DNA from: Devosia rhodophyticola
Lineage (GTDB): Bacteria > Pseudomonadota > Alphaproteobacteria > Rhizobiales > Devosiaceae
Assembly (NCBI RefSeq): GCF_028816475.1
Contig: NZ_CP118247.1
Location: forward strand, 2,410,001-2,474,000
Reading direction: 5' to 3'
Length of the DNA stretch: 64,000 nt
Part shown: piece by piece, positions 1-9,674 of the stretch
Numbering within the stretch: the first letter of the stretch is position 1
How the letters are laid out: every line of letters starts with the position of its first letter
Made by a program: the position numbers and the translations under genes
Notes under the pieces: generated by a model
Seen by the model: the letters and a program-made list of their open reading frames with translations, nothing else
Databases searched by the model: none
Told to the model about the DNA's origin: nothing

Positions 1-1191
1 ACAGTTGCTCGAGTATTGGTATTGCTGGTGGTGGTTGGTGGAACAGGCGCGGCCTGGTGGTGGAGCTTTGAAAAACCACAGGCAGCTGTGGTGCCACAAA
101 CCGTGGAGGTCACGCGCGGCCGGATTGAAAGCACGGTGCTCGCCTCTGGTGTGCTGGAAGCTAATTCACTGGTCAGTGTCGGTGCTGAGGTTTCAGGGCG
201 CATCGAAAGCCTTGACGTCAATTTGGGCCAGGAAATCGCCAAGGGGGATCTGATCGCCACCATCGACTCCCTTAATCAGGAAAATGCGGTCAAGGCGGCG
301 GAGGCGGCGCTCAAACAGATCAATGCGCAAAAGCGCGTGCAGCAGGCGAACCTGTCACAGGCCGAAACCGCCCTGACGCGCGCGAATCAGATGTATGAAA
401 AGAACCTGATTGCCCAAACCGAGTTAGAGACCGCCAAGGCAGCGGTAGAAACGGGCAAGGCGCAGATTGACGGGTTGGATGCCCAGATCACCCAGGCCAC
501 GCTGGCGGTCGAGTCGGCGCAACTCAATTTGAGCCGTGCAAAGATTGTGGCACCGGGCGCCGGTACGGTAGTGGCTGTGCTTGTGGAAGAGGGGCAGACG
601 GTCAATGCATCGTCGGCAACGCCGACTATTGTCAAGATTGCCGATCTCGACACCATGGTGATAAAGGCAGAAATTTCGGAGGCCGATGTCACAAGGGTGC
701 AGCCGGGACAGCTGGTCTATTTCACCATTTTGGGTGAGCCTGACAACAAGATTGATGCGACGCTGCGCGAAATCGAACCGGCGCCTACTTCAATCAAAAC
801 CGACGGTAGTGCCAGCGATACTGCGATTTATTATAACGGGTTGTTCGAAGTGCCCAATCCCGATCACAAGTTGCGCATTTCAATGACCGCGCAGGTCACG
901 ATCGTCTTGGCGGCCGCTGACAATGCGCTGCTGGTGCCCAGCTCGGTGCTGCGTCAGGGTGCTAAAGGTCGCCAGACCGTGATGATTTACGATCCGACGA
1001 CCGAAGAGCGTCGCCCGGTCCCGGTAAAGGTTGGCATAAACAATAATATCCGAGCGGAAATTACCGAGGGGCTCTCGGAAGGCGAGCGAATTATCCAGAG
1101 TGGGCAGGGGGCGGCGCGAGGCACCGGCAGCAATTCGGCTGCTGGCAATGGGCGAGGCCTGGGTGGTCTTGGCGGCGGCCGGCCGCGATGA
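1..1191 (+). CDS. macA: MacA-like periplasmic adaptor subunit of a tripartite exporter (5' end outside window)
   Basis: The reading frame is open from the first base, so the true start is upstream and about 396 residues are visible. The visible N-terminus has a hydrophobic anchor (about residues 5-21), then a HlyD-type biotinyl-lipoyl half, a long helical hairpin rich in Q, A and E (about 98-170), the second lipoyl half and a beta-barrel domain, ending in a Gly/Arg-rich tail. Adaptors of this family bridge an inner-membrane MacB transporter to an outer-membrane channel. The stop codon overlaps the macB start as ATGA, so the two are translationally coupled. No TolC-like gene is visible, so the outer channel must be encoded elsewhere. 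The substrate cannot be told from sequence. Confidence 0.9.
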   Translation, partial: TVARVLVLLVVVGGTGAAWWWSFEKPQAAVVPQTVEVTRGRIESTVLASGVLEANSLVSVGAEVSGRIESLDVNLGQEIAKGDLIATIDSLNQENAVKAAEAALKQINAQKRVQQANLSQAETALTRANQMYEKNLIAQTELETAKAAVETGKAQIDGLDAQITQATLAVESAQLNLSRAKIVAPGAGTVVAVLVEEGQTVNASSATPTIVKIADLDTMVIKAEISEADVTRVQPGQLVYFTILGEPDNKIDATLREIEPAPTSIKTDGSASDTAIYYNGLFEVPNPDHKLRISMTAQVTIVLAAADNALLVPSSVLRQGAKGRQTVMIYDPTTEERRPVPVKVGINNNIRAEITEGLSEGERIIQSGQGAARGTGSNSAAGNGRGLGGLGGGRPR

Positions 1192-3137
1192 GTGACCCTG
1201 TCATTTCACTCAAGGGGCTGAACCGCTGGTTCGAGACCGGCGCGGAAACCGTCAACGTACTCAAGGACGTAGACCTTGACATTCGCGCCGGTGAAATGGT
1301 GGCGATCATTGGCCAGTCGGGCTCTGGCAAATCGACATTGATGAATATTCTGGGGTGTCTGGACCGGCCATCGGCCGGTACCTATAATTTTTCCGGACGA
1401 GAGGTCGCCCGGCTCGGGCCAGACCAGTTAGCGGAATTACGTCGTGAGCATTTCGGTTTTATTTTTCAACGCTATCAGTTGCTGGCTGATCTGGATGCGG
1501 TGGAAAATGTTGAAATGCCCGCGATTTATGCGGGCGTGGAACCGAGCGTACGGCGGCGGCGGGCGATCGAGCTACTGACCCGACTTGGACTGGGTGAGCG
1601 ACTGGACCATCGTCCTGCTGCACTATCGGGTGGTCAACAGCAGCGCGTCAGCGTGGCGCGTGCCTTGATGAACGGTGGCGAGGTCATTCTGGCCGATGAA
1701 CCGACCGGGGCACTGGACAGCCACTCTGGCAAGGAATTGATGGCCCTGTTGGATGAATTGCATGAGGATGGCCACACCATCATCATTGTGACGCATGATC
1801 CGCTAATCGCGGCTCAGTGCGACCGTGTAATAGAAATTGCCGACGGTGAAATCATTGGCGATAGCCGCGATGGCCAAACGCGAGAGTCGCACACGAACGC
1901 GAACGAGCCGATAGCGCGCAGTGCACGCTGGCGCGAGGGCCTGGACCGGGCAGGAGAGGCGTTGCGAATGGCCATGCGGGCCATGATCGCCCACAAATTG
2001 CGAACCTTTCTGACCATGTTGGGGATCATTATTGGGATCGCGTCGGTGGTTTCGGTGGTGGCGCTGGGACAGGGTAGCCAGCAGGACGTGCTGGAACGTA
2101 TTTCATCGATTGGGACCAACACGATCAATGTTTATCCAGGCAGCGGTTTTGGCGATCGCAGCTCCAACCGTATTCGAACGCTTAAAACCAGCGATGCAGA
2201 GGCCATTGCCGAACAGGGTTTTACCGATAGCGTGTCGCCGCTGGTTAGCGCCAACACCACAGTACTTTATCGCAATACCGCCTCGAACGCCTCTGTCACG
2301 GGGGTGAGCGAGGGCTATTTCAGGGTCAATGGACGTGAACTTGTTGAAGGGGTGCTCTTGTCCGAGGCTTCGATCCGGCAACGCACCCAGGACGCGGTAA
2401 TCGACGAAACGGCTCAGGCGGCGATATTTCCCAATGGGGAAGATCCGCTTGGTCAGGTTATCTTGCTCGACAGGGTGCCGATGCGCGTTATCGGTGTTGT
2501 AAAAACCGTCACAGGCTTTGGCCGCGGCGGCGACAGCGCCAATATCTACGTGCCCTACACAACAGCAATGGACCGAATTTTGGGGCGGAACTATCTCGAT
2601 TCCATCTCGGTCCGGGTGCGCGATGACGTCGATATGGATCAAGCGGAAACCGAACTTCAGGCGTTGATGAGCCGCCTTCACGGCACCGACGACTTCTTCC
2701 TACAAAATACCGCTACTATTCGCGACACTATCGAGGGGACCAGCGCCACTTTGACGCTGCTGATATCCACCATTGCAATCATCTCGCTGGTGGTGGGCGG
2801 TATCGGGGTGATGAATATCATGCTGGTTTCAGTCAGTGAGCGAACCAAGGAAATCGGTATTCGCATGGCGGTCGGTGCGAGGCGAGGCGACATACTGCGC
2901 CAGTTTCTGATCGAGGCAGTATTGGTCTGTTTCATCGGGGGCGGTGCTGGCGTCGCCTTGTCGTTCGGGCTGGGTGCGGCGCTTACCCAGATGGTTGCTG
3001 GCGCACGACTGGCCTATTCCACAGAGTCCATTGTTCTGGCGATAGTGTCGTCAAGCCTGATTGGCGTGGTGTTCGGCTTCATGCCCGCCCGCTCGGCAGC
3101 ACGGCTCGATCCGGTTGAGGCCTTGGCGCGGGAATGA
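1188..3137 (+). CDS. macB: MacB-type ABC exporter, fused ATPase and permease
   Basis: A 649-residue protein with an N-terminal ABC ATPase (Walker A GQSGSGKST at 42-50, signature LSGGQQQRV near 146, Walker B ending in DEPTGALDS near 170). It is followed by a MacB/FtsX permease half: one TM segment near 270-295, a periplasmic domain, and three TM segments near 522-545, 576-600 and 617-640. This is the known MacB layout, a mechanotransmission ABC protein that drives periplasmic substrates through an adaptor and an outer-membrane channel. It starts inside the macA stop codon. MacB relatives export macrolides, lipopeptides or virulence peptides; the actual cargo here is unknown. Confidence 0.93.
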   Translation: MSDPVISLKGLNRWFETGAETVNVLKDVDLDIRAGEMVAIIGQSGSGKSTLMNILGCLDRPSAGTYNFSGREVARLGPDQLAELRREHFGFIFQRYQLLADLDAVENVEMPAIYAGVEPSVRRRRAIELLTRLGLGERLDHRPAALSGGQQQRVSVARALMNGGEVILADEPTGALDSHSGKELMALLDELHEDGHTIIIVTHDPLIAAQCDRVIEIADGEIIGDSRDGQTRESHTNANEPIARSARWREGLDRAGEALRMAMRAMIAHKLRTFLTMLGIIIGIASVVSVVALGQGSQQDVLERISSIGTNTINVYPGSGFGDRSSNRIRTLKTSDAEAIAEQGFTDSVSPLVSANTTVLYRNTASNASVTGVSEGYFRVNGRELVEGVLLSEASIRQRTQDAVIDETAQAAIFPNGEDPLGQVILLDRVPMRVIGVVKTVTGFGRGGDSANIYVPYTTAMDRILGRNYLDSISVRVRDDVDMDQAETELQALMSRLHGTDDFFLQNTATIRDTIEGTSATLTLLISTIAIISLVVGGIGVMNIMLVSVSERTKEIGIRMAVGARRGDILRQFLIEAVLVCFIGGGAGVALSFGLGAALTQMVAGARLAYSTESIVLAIVSSSLIGVVFGFMPARSAARLDPVEALARE

Positions 3138-3389
3138 TCCCGGTGCGCAAGTGTCGCCGATTGGCAACGTGTGGTGATCACAATTGTGTCCAACGCCTCG
3201 TCATGGCTATATATTGCCATGGCTTAGCCCTATTGTGGCTACATAGAACTGCCGAACGGTAAATTGAGCGCCGACAGAAGGCTGTTCTGGCGACTTAACT
3301 GAATCTTTGCTACAAATGCCCAGAATGGGCACCGGCTGAAAAGCCAAGTCATCGGTGGGGACAGATAACTGCATATTGCGCGTTTTGTA

Positions 3390-5288
3390 TTGAGTATCTG
3401 CGCCCGTGGTGTGTTTGTGGTTGCTGCCGGTATGGCGCTGACACAGCCGAGCCAGGCCTTGAACATATTTGGCCTAAAATTGTTCGAGGATCAGAGCGAA
3501 ATTGACGCAGATGCTGTCATCGCCGATCCCCAACCCTATGTTCTTGACCTAAAAGTTGCGCCGGACGAAGGTCTTGATGACGTTGTGCGCGGTGCCTCAG
3601 GGCTTGTGTCAGGTGAAGGCACGCCAGCGTCGGGCGCGGCGGGGCTTTTGGCGCAGGCGCGCGGCGACTATCGCCGGATCACAGCGGCGCTCTATGCCGA
3701 AGGCCATTATGGCGGAGTGGTCAATATTCTCGTTGATGGTCGCGAAGCTGCCAATTTGCGCCCCGACATTGAATTGCCGGATCCCGTTTCGGTTCAGATA
3801 CTTGTCAATCCCGGGCCGTTGTTTCGCTTCAATCGGGTGAGTGTACTCAATCAGGCACCGCCGACCGAGGATCCAGATGACTATGTCGAGCCGCCATTGG
3901 GTATTGGCTATGGCGCGGGTGAAACCGCCAAATCCGGGGTTATCCTCAAGGCAGAGCAGTTGGCGCTGCGTGCCTGGCGGCAGCAGGGCTATGCAAAGGC
4001 CGCCATTGCGAAACGCGACGTGGTCGCCGACCATTCAAACAATACTGTTGATGCGACCATCACGGTCAATCCGGGGCCCCGTGCGGCCTTTGGACCGGTG
4101 GCGGTCACCGGGACAGAACGGATGGATTCCGATTTCGTGCGGCGGCAGACCGGGTTGATCGAGTGGGAAGAATACGACCCCGACGCCTTGGCAAGGGCGC
4201 AAAAACGCCTTGACCGGCTTGAGGTCTTCCGGGCCGCGCGGCTGGAGGCGGCAGATGCCATCCAGACCAACGGCTTATTGCCCTACACATTGATCGTCCA
4301 GGAGTTGCCAGGGCGCCGGTTTGGGGCTGGGGCTACCTATTCGACTGTAGATGGGTTGGGGTTGGAGGGCTATCATCTCTGGCGCAATCTGTTTGGACAG
4401 GCGGAGAGACTGCGGCTGGACGCCAAAGTCGCCAGTATCGCCTTTCCAATTGATACCGCCCAGTTCGACTACGCCTTTGGCGGCACCTTCACTAAACCGG
4501 GTTTTTTGACGCCGGATACGGATCTGGTGGCGTCAATTTCGGCAGAACGTACCGTGGTGCCGAGATATACCGAAACCTCGATTGGCGGTCGTTTGGGGTT
4601 GACGCATTTCTATTCGGACCAACTCACGCTGAGTGGGGGCGCCAGTTTTGAGCGCAATCGGTTCGACGATAGTTTTGGCACGCGCGACTTTACCACGGCC
4701 GGGGTGTATGCTGGCGCGATTTATGATGGGCGCGACGACAAAGTAGATCCAGCGCATGGCATTTATCTGGCGGGCAATGTCGAGCCGTTTTACGAGTTCT
4801 TTTATGGCAAGCCCGCAGTCCAGGCGACGATTGAAGGACGCACCTATTTCGGCTTTGGTCAGGATGACAAATTTGTTCTGGCAGGTCGGGTCAAGGCTGG
4901 TGCCCTAGTCGGGCCGGCCCTTAATGAAATTGCGCCGGACAAGTTGTTTTTCGCTGGCGGCGGCGGTTCGGTTCGCGGCTATGGCTTCAAGAGCATTGGC
5001 GTGGATGATGGCACGGGCACCGTCACCGGCGGCCGATATCTGCTTGAAGCATCGCTTGAAGCGCGGGCCAAAATCAACGAGCAGTTCGGCGCGGTCGGCT
5101 TTATTGACGGCGGGTATGTTGCCGCTGACACCTTCCCGAGTCTTGATGAGTTACGGCTCGGCGCGGGGGTGGGCGTGCGCTATTACACCGGGCTTGGCCC
5201 GTTGCGTGCCGACATTGCCATTCCCTTGAACAAGCGTGCTGGCGATCCTGATTATGCGCTTTACATCGGCATTGGACAGGCGTTTTGA
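3390..5288 (+). CDS. tamA: TamA, outer-membrane BamA-family translocation protein
   Basis: A 632-residue protein with a probable signal peptide (about 1-24, cleaved after SQA), a POTRA region (about 45-290) and a C-terminal 16-strand-type barrel (Bac_surface_Ag, about 300-632) ending in the terminal Phe typical of outer-membrane barrels. TamA works with TamB to move proteins or phospholipids to the outer membrane. The start is a TTG: an in-frame stop at 3366-3368 leaves no room for a longer form, and there is no convincing ribosome site, so the start is the weakest part of the call. The 252 bases upstream contain no gene I can support. Its stop overlaps the first codon of tamB. Confidence 0.92.
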   Translation: MSICARGVFVVAAGMALTQPSQALNIFGLKLFEDQSEIDADAVIADPQPYVLDLKVAPDEGLDDVVRGASGLVSGEGTPASGAAGLLAQARGDYRRITAALYAEGHYGGVVNILVDGREAANLRPDIELPDPVSVQILVNPGPLFRFNRVSVLNQAPPTEDPDDYVEPPLGIGYGAGETAKSGVILKAEQLALRAWRQQGYAKAAIAKRDVVADHSNNTVDATITVNPGPRAAFGPVAVTGTERMDSDFVRRQTGLIEWEEYDPDALARAQKRLDRLEVFRAARLEAADAIQTNGLLPYTLIVQELPGRRFGAGATYSTVDGLGLEGYHLWRNLFGQAERLRLDAKVASIAFPIDTAQFDYAFGGTFTKPGFLTPDTDLVASISAERTVVPRYTETSIGGRLGLTHFYSDQLTLSGGASFERNRFDDSFGTRDFTTAGVYAGAIYDGRDDKVDPAHGIYLAGNVEPFYEFFYGKPAVQATIEGRTYFGFGQDDKFVLAGRVKAGALVGPALNEIAPDKLFFAGGGGSVRGYGFKSIGVDDGTGTVTGGRYLLEASLEARAKINEQFGAVGFIDGGYVAADTFPSLDELRLGAGVGVRYYTGLGPLRADIAIPLNKRAGDPDYALYIGIGQAF

Positions 5289-8200
5289 GGGGGCAATTTA
5301 ACATAGTGCGGCGCTGGATTGTCGCGCTGACGCTGGCGGTGATGGCGTTGGTCATTGGTGTCCCGGTGTTGGTCGGCACGATGGCGCAGGATGTCGCCAG
5401 CATGAGTGAGGAGCAGCAGAAAGACTGGCTCACCAGTTTTGTGCAGGACAAGCTCTCGACGCCCGAGCGCAAAATTGAACTTTCCAACATCGATGGCGCG
5501 CTGGGCTCGGATGTCACCATCCGCGAAATCACCATTTCCGATGCCGAGGGGGTTTGGCTGCGGGTCAACAACGCTCGCCTGACGTGGAACCAGGCTGCCC
5601 TGTTTCTGGGTCGGCTAGAGATCAAATCGCTAACAGCTGACTCCATTGAATATCCGCGCAATGCTATTCCCAATGATCAGATGGATTTGCCGCCCGCCGA
5701 GGCAGGGACATTGGAAGTCCCCCAATTTCCGGTCGCCATCATTCTTGAACAGCTCAATATTCCCAAGGTGAGTTTTGGTCAGAGCGTCTTTGGGTTGGCA
5801 GCTGATGTGTCGCTCGGCGGGTCGTTGACCCTTGATGGCGGGAATTTGACGACCAAGCTGGACGTCGTGCGGCTTGATGGCCCCGGTGGGCAATTGAACC
5901 TTGATGTTGCCTATCAAAAGGAAGCCAACTCCATTGATCTGGGGTTGGCACTGTCTGAACCCAAGGACGGGGTGCTGTCCAACCTGCTCAATATTGAGGG
6001 ACGTCCAGCAGTTGAACTGACAATCAATGGCTCGGGACCGGTTGCCAATCTTGCGACGCAGATCGAACTAAAGGCCGACGGGCAAACGGCTCTCTCAGGT
6101 ACAACGGCGATCGTCCAGACCGGGAATGGCTATGAGGTAAAATCGGATTTGGGTGGCCCATTGTCCAGTCTGGTTGCGGAGCCTTATCGGCCGTTTTTTG
6201 GCAGCAACACCGCATTGCAAATCGATGCGATATTGCGCGATCAGGGTGGCGTATCCGTCCGGCGCTTGGCGATCAGCGGCGGCCAACTAGCATTAACGGC
6301 GAATGCTGAAACGACGCCGGATTTCTTCCTTTCCCAACTCACACTTGACGCTAGTATTGCGGACCCGGCCGGTGGTGCAGTGACGTTACCTGTTTCAGGC
6401 AGTGCCACGCTGTTGCAAAGCGCGCAGTTCAACATTGATTTTGGTAACACAGCGTCGGAAGACTGGAGCAGCACGCTTGACGTGGAGGGGTTTCAATCAG
6501 CGGGCTTTGCTGCGTCCACTATCGGGCTAAAGTTGGGCGGGATCGCCGCTAATCTGGCTGACGCCAGTACCCGGCGCGTGACGTTCAATGGCGATGGCAA
6601 CGTTTCGGGCATCGTGGCCTCTGAGCCAGTTGAGGCGGCGCTCGGCGACACTATCGGCGTCGGGGTTGCCGGGCTGTGGAAGGCGGGTGAACCTTTGCAG
6701 TTGGCGCAGTTCCGCGTTGTCGGCAAGGCGCTGACGGCAGCGCTCAGTGGAGTGGTCGACGGCCTGGTATTCAAGGGCGATGTTAAACTGGACACCAGCA
6801 ATATTGCCGCCTTTTCGGGGTTGGCGGGGCGCGACCTATCGGGCGCTCTTAATCTGGCGGCCAATGGCACCATAAGCCCGGCCTCGGGCGGATTTGATCT
6901 GACGCTGGATGGCACTGGCCAAAACCTGGCGATCAGCGACAAGATTGCCGATGGACTTTTGGCTGGTAATGTCGACCTGTCAGGGCGGGTGGCGCGGACC
7001 GAAGATGGGCTCTCGGCTGATGGTTTCCGGCTGGGTAACCGGCAGGTGCAATTGGCTGCCGATGGCAATTATTCCAATGCGATTGCCGATTTCAAATTCA
7101 CTTTGGGCCTGTCGGACCTGGCGCTTCTGTCGGATGCAGCAAGCGGGGCGACCAGTGTGGTTGGCACTGCAAAGGGAGAGGGGGGCAATTGGCGCTCAAC
7201 CTTGATGTCAGTGTGCCGCAGGGGCAGCTTTCGGGCAAAAATCTGCGTGATGCAATGCTGGGCTTTTCGGGCTCAACGCTCGACAATCGGTTGAACGGCG
7301 CAATCAGGGGCGAGGCATCGCTTGATGGCTTCCGCACCGATTTGCAGGCCAATGTCAGCGTTTCCAATGAACAACAGCGGTTGAGCGATCTTGATTTTCA
7401 GGCGGCGGGGACCCGGCTCACTGGCGATCTGACACGGGGGAGCGATGGCTTGACTAATGGCGCGCTAAAATTGACGGCCCCTGATGTTTCTGTCGCCGCG
7501 GCGCTGCTGCTGGCAGAAGCCAAAGGGGCGATCAATGCTGATATTGCTCTGGTCGGGGCTGACGGACAGCAGAATGCCAATGTCGCCGCCAACGCCAAGG
7601 GATTGGCATTCAACGACATTATAGTTGGTAGCGCCGATATTTCGGTCGAACTGAGCGATCTACTGGGTGTGCCGGTTATTAACGGAACGGCTGTCGCGCA
7701 GAGCGTTTCAGCGGCCGGGGTTGATATTGATCAACTCAGCGCAACTGCAGCCCAGACGGGCACTACTACGGATTTCAGCGCCAAAGCGCGTTTGCAAAAT
7801 GGCAGCGATATTGATCTGGCGGGTACGCTGACGCCTGTCGATAACGGCTATCGGTTAGGGCTGGATCGGGCTGAATTGGCCCAAGGTCAATTGACCGCTC
7901 GACTGGCTGCTCCGACGGTACTGAGTGTTTCGGGTAGTACGGTTAGGTTGGATGCGGTGCAGCTCAACGTGGGTTCGGGTAGTTTGACGGCGAGGGGCAC
8001 GGCGGGCGAAGCGCTCGATATTGCACTTGATATTCGTACACTGCCGCTGGCCATTGCCAATGCGGTGATGCCCGAACTTGGGCTGGCGGGCACGCTGAAT
8101 GGCAGTGCGCAGATATCGGGCAGAAGCAGCGCGCCGCAGGTTAGTTTCACCGCTGATGCCAATGGGATCAGCGCCGCAGCGATCAGCGAATTTGGCATCG

Positions 8201-9633
8201 CGCCGCTCAGTGCAACGGTCAGTGGCAGCTACGCCAACAGCGTGGTGACCCTTGCGGGATTGCGCGCCGAAGGTGCGCGTGGGTTGCAGGTTTCGGGTTC
8301 GGGTATCGTGCCGCTCGATGGCGGTGGGCTCAATGTGTCGGTGACGGGTTCGGCTCCATTGGCGTTGGCCAATCGATTTGTGGCGGATCGGGGCGGGCAG
8401 GCAAACGGCACCGTTTCGCTTGACGCAAGGGTGACCGGAACCATAGCTGCGCCCGCCTTTAGCGGCTCTGTCTCAACCAACGGGGCGAGTTATGTCGACC
8501 CCGAGGCCAATGTTCGGATTCAGAATATTACGGGTTCAGCCAATCTTGAAGGCGATCGTGTCGTCATTCAATCCTTGTCGGCAGGGTTGGCGACCGGCGG
8601 TACGGTCAATGCAACGGGATCGATTTCATTGACCAATGGTTTTCCAGCCAATGTGCAAGTGGGGCTTAATTCGGCGCGCTATGCCGATGGCAATCTGTTC
8701 GTCGCAACGGTTTCAGGCAATCTGGCACTGACGGGTAATCTAACCGGCAACCCTTTGCTCGCGGGCAATATTGGGGTTGAAAAAGCAGATATCACTGTTC
8801 CAGAAAGCTTTGGTGATGGCTCGGCGCTGATTGACGTTACGCATGTCGATACGCCACGGGCGGTGACGCAGACGCTGGCACGGGCCAAGGCAGATGAACG
8901 TAGTTCAGCGCCAACGCCCTCCAACAGGCCGAGCGGTATGCTGCTCGATATCAATATTGATGCGCCAAACCAGATATTCATTCGTGGTCGCGGGCTTGAC
9001 GCCGAAGTGGGTGGTTCCGTGCGCGTTACCGGGCCATTGAACAATATCCAGCCGGTGGGTGGCTTCTCGCTCAATCGCGGTCGATTGGCGATCCTGGGTC
9101 AACGCATAACCTTTGATAGCGGCACCGTAACGCTTGTGGGCGATCTCAATCCCTACTTGAATCTTGTGGCGCGAACACAGGGCGAGGGGATCACAGTTTT
9201 CGTGACCGTATCCGGTCGTGCGTCGGACATTTCGGTTGATTTTTCATCTTCTCCCGCTCTACCGCAAGATGAGGTTCTGTCGCGGCTGATCTTCAAGCGC
9301 TCTGTTGGCGAGCTCTCGCCATTGCAGCTGGCGAAGCTTGCCGGGGCAGTGGCGGAGTTGGCTGGCGGCGGCGGCAATAATGGCCTGCTTGACAGTTTGC
9401 GCGGCGCAGCCGGCCTGGCTGATCTGGATATTGTGACCGATGCCAATGGCAATGTTGCGGTGCAGGCCGGGGCCTATGTGCAAGACAATATCTATCTAGG
9501 CGTCCAGGCCGGTGCAGACGGGCAGAGCCGGGTTACAGTCAATCTCGATATAACCGACGATCTGACGGCCAAAGGGTCAACAGGCGCTGACGGCAATTCC
9601 AGTGTCGGTGTGTTCTACGAAAAAGATTACTAG
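5285..9633 (+). pseudogene. tamB: TamB (DUF490) translocation protein, split by a one-base frameshift
   Basis: Two overlapping frames together encode one TamB. The first (5285-7294) has the N-terminal membrane anchor (about residues 8-33) and the start of the long repetitive beta-taco region. The second (to 9633) continues with the same texture and ends in the conserved C-terminal DUF490 domain with a final aromatic residue. The join is at a run of six G (7180-7185): reading one base back there gives a continuous protein of about 1449 residues, a normal TamB length, whereas the first frame alone ends in out-of-character Cys/Arg-rich sequence. The frame could be restored by one extra G (sequencing error or a slipping tract) or by ribosomal -1 slippage. 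Partner of the adjacent tamA. Confidence 0.85.
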
Positions 9634-9641
9634 GCAGGTTG

Positions 9642-9671
9642 GGGCTGCAATAATATCGGCAGCCCTTGTTT
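9642..9671. terminator. Hairpin between convergent tamB and yejA
   Basis: Seven-base-pair inverted repeat GGGCTGC / GCAGCCC (9642-9648 and 9659-9665) followed by TTGTTT on the plus strand. It lies in the 41-base gap between the two convergent genes, so it may end transcription from tamB and possibly from the other side. Confidence 0.55.
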
Positions 9672-9674
9672 GCT

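Noticed and set aside
3239..3466. 75-codon minus-strand frame before tamA
   Set aside because: Overlaps the tamA signal peptide, no ribosome site, no family features.
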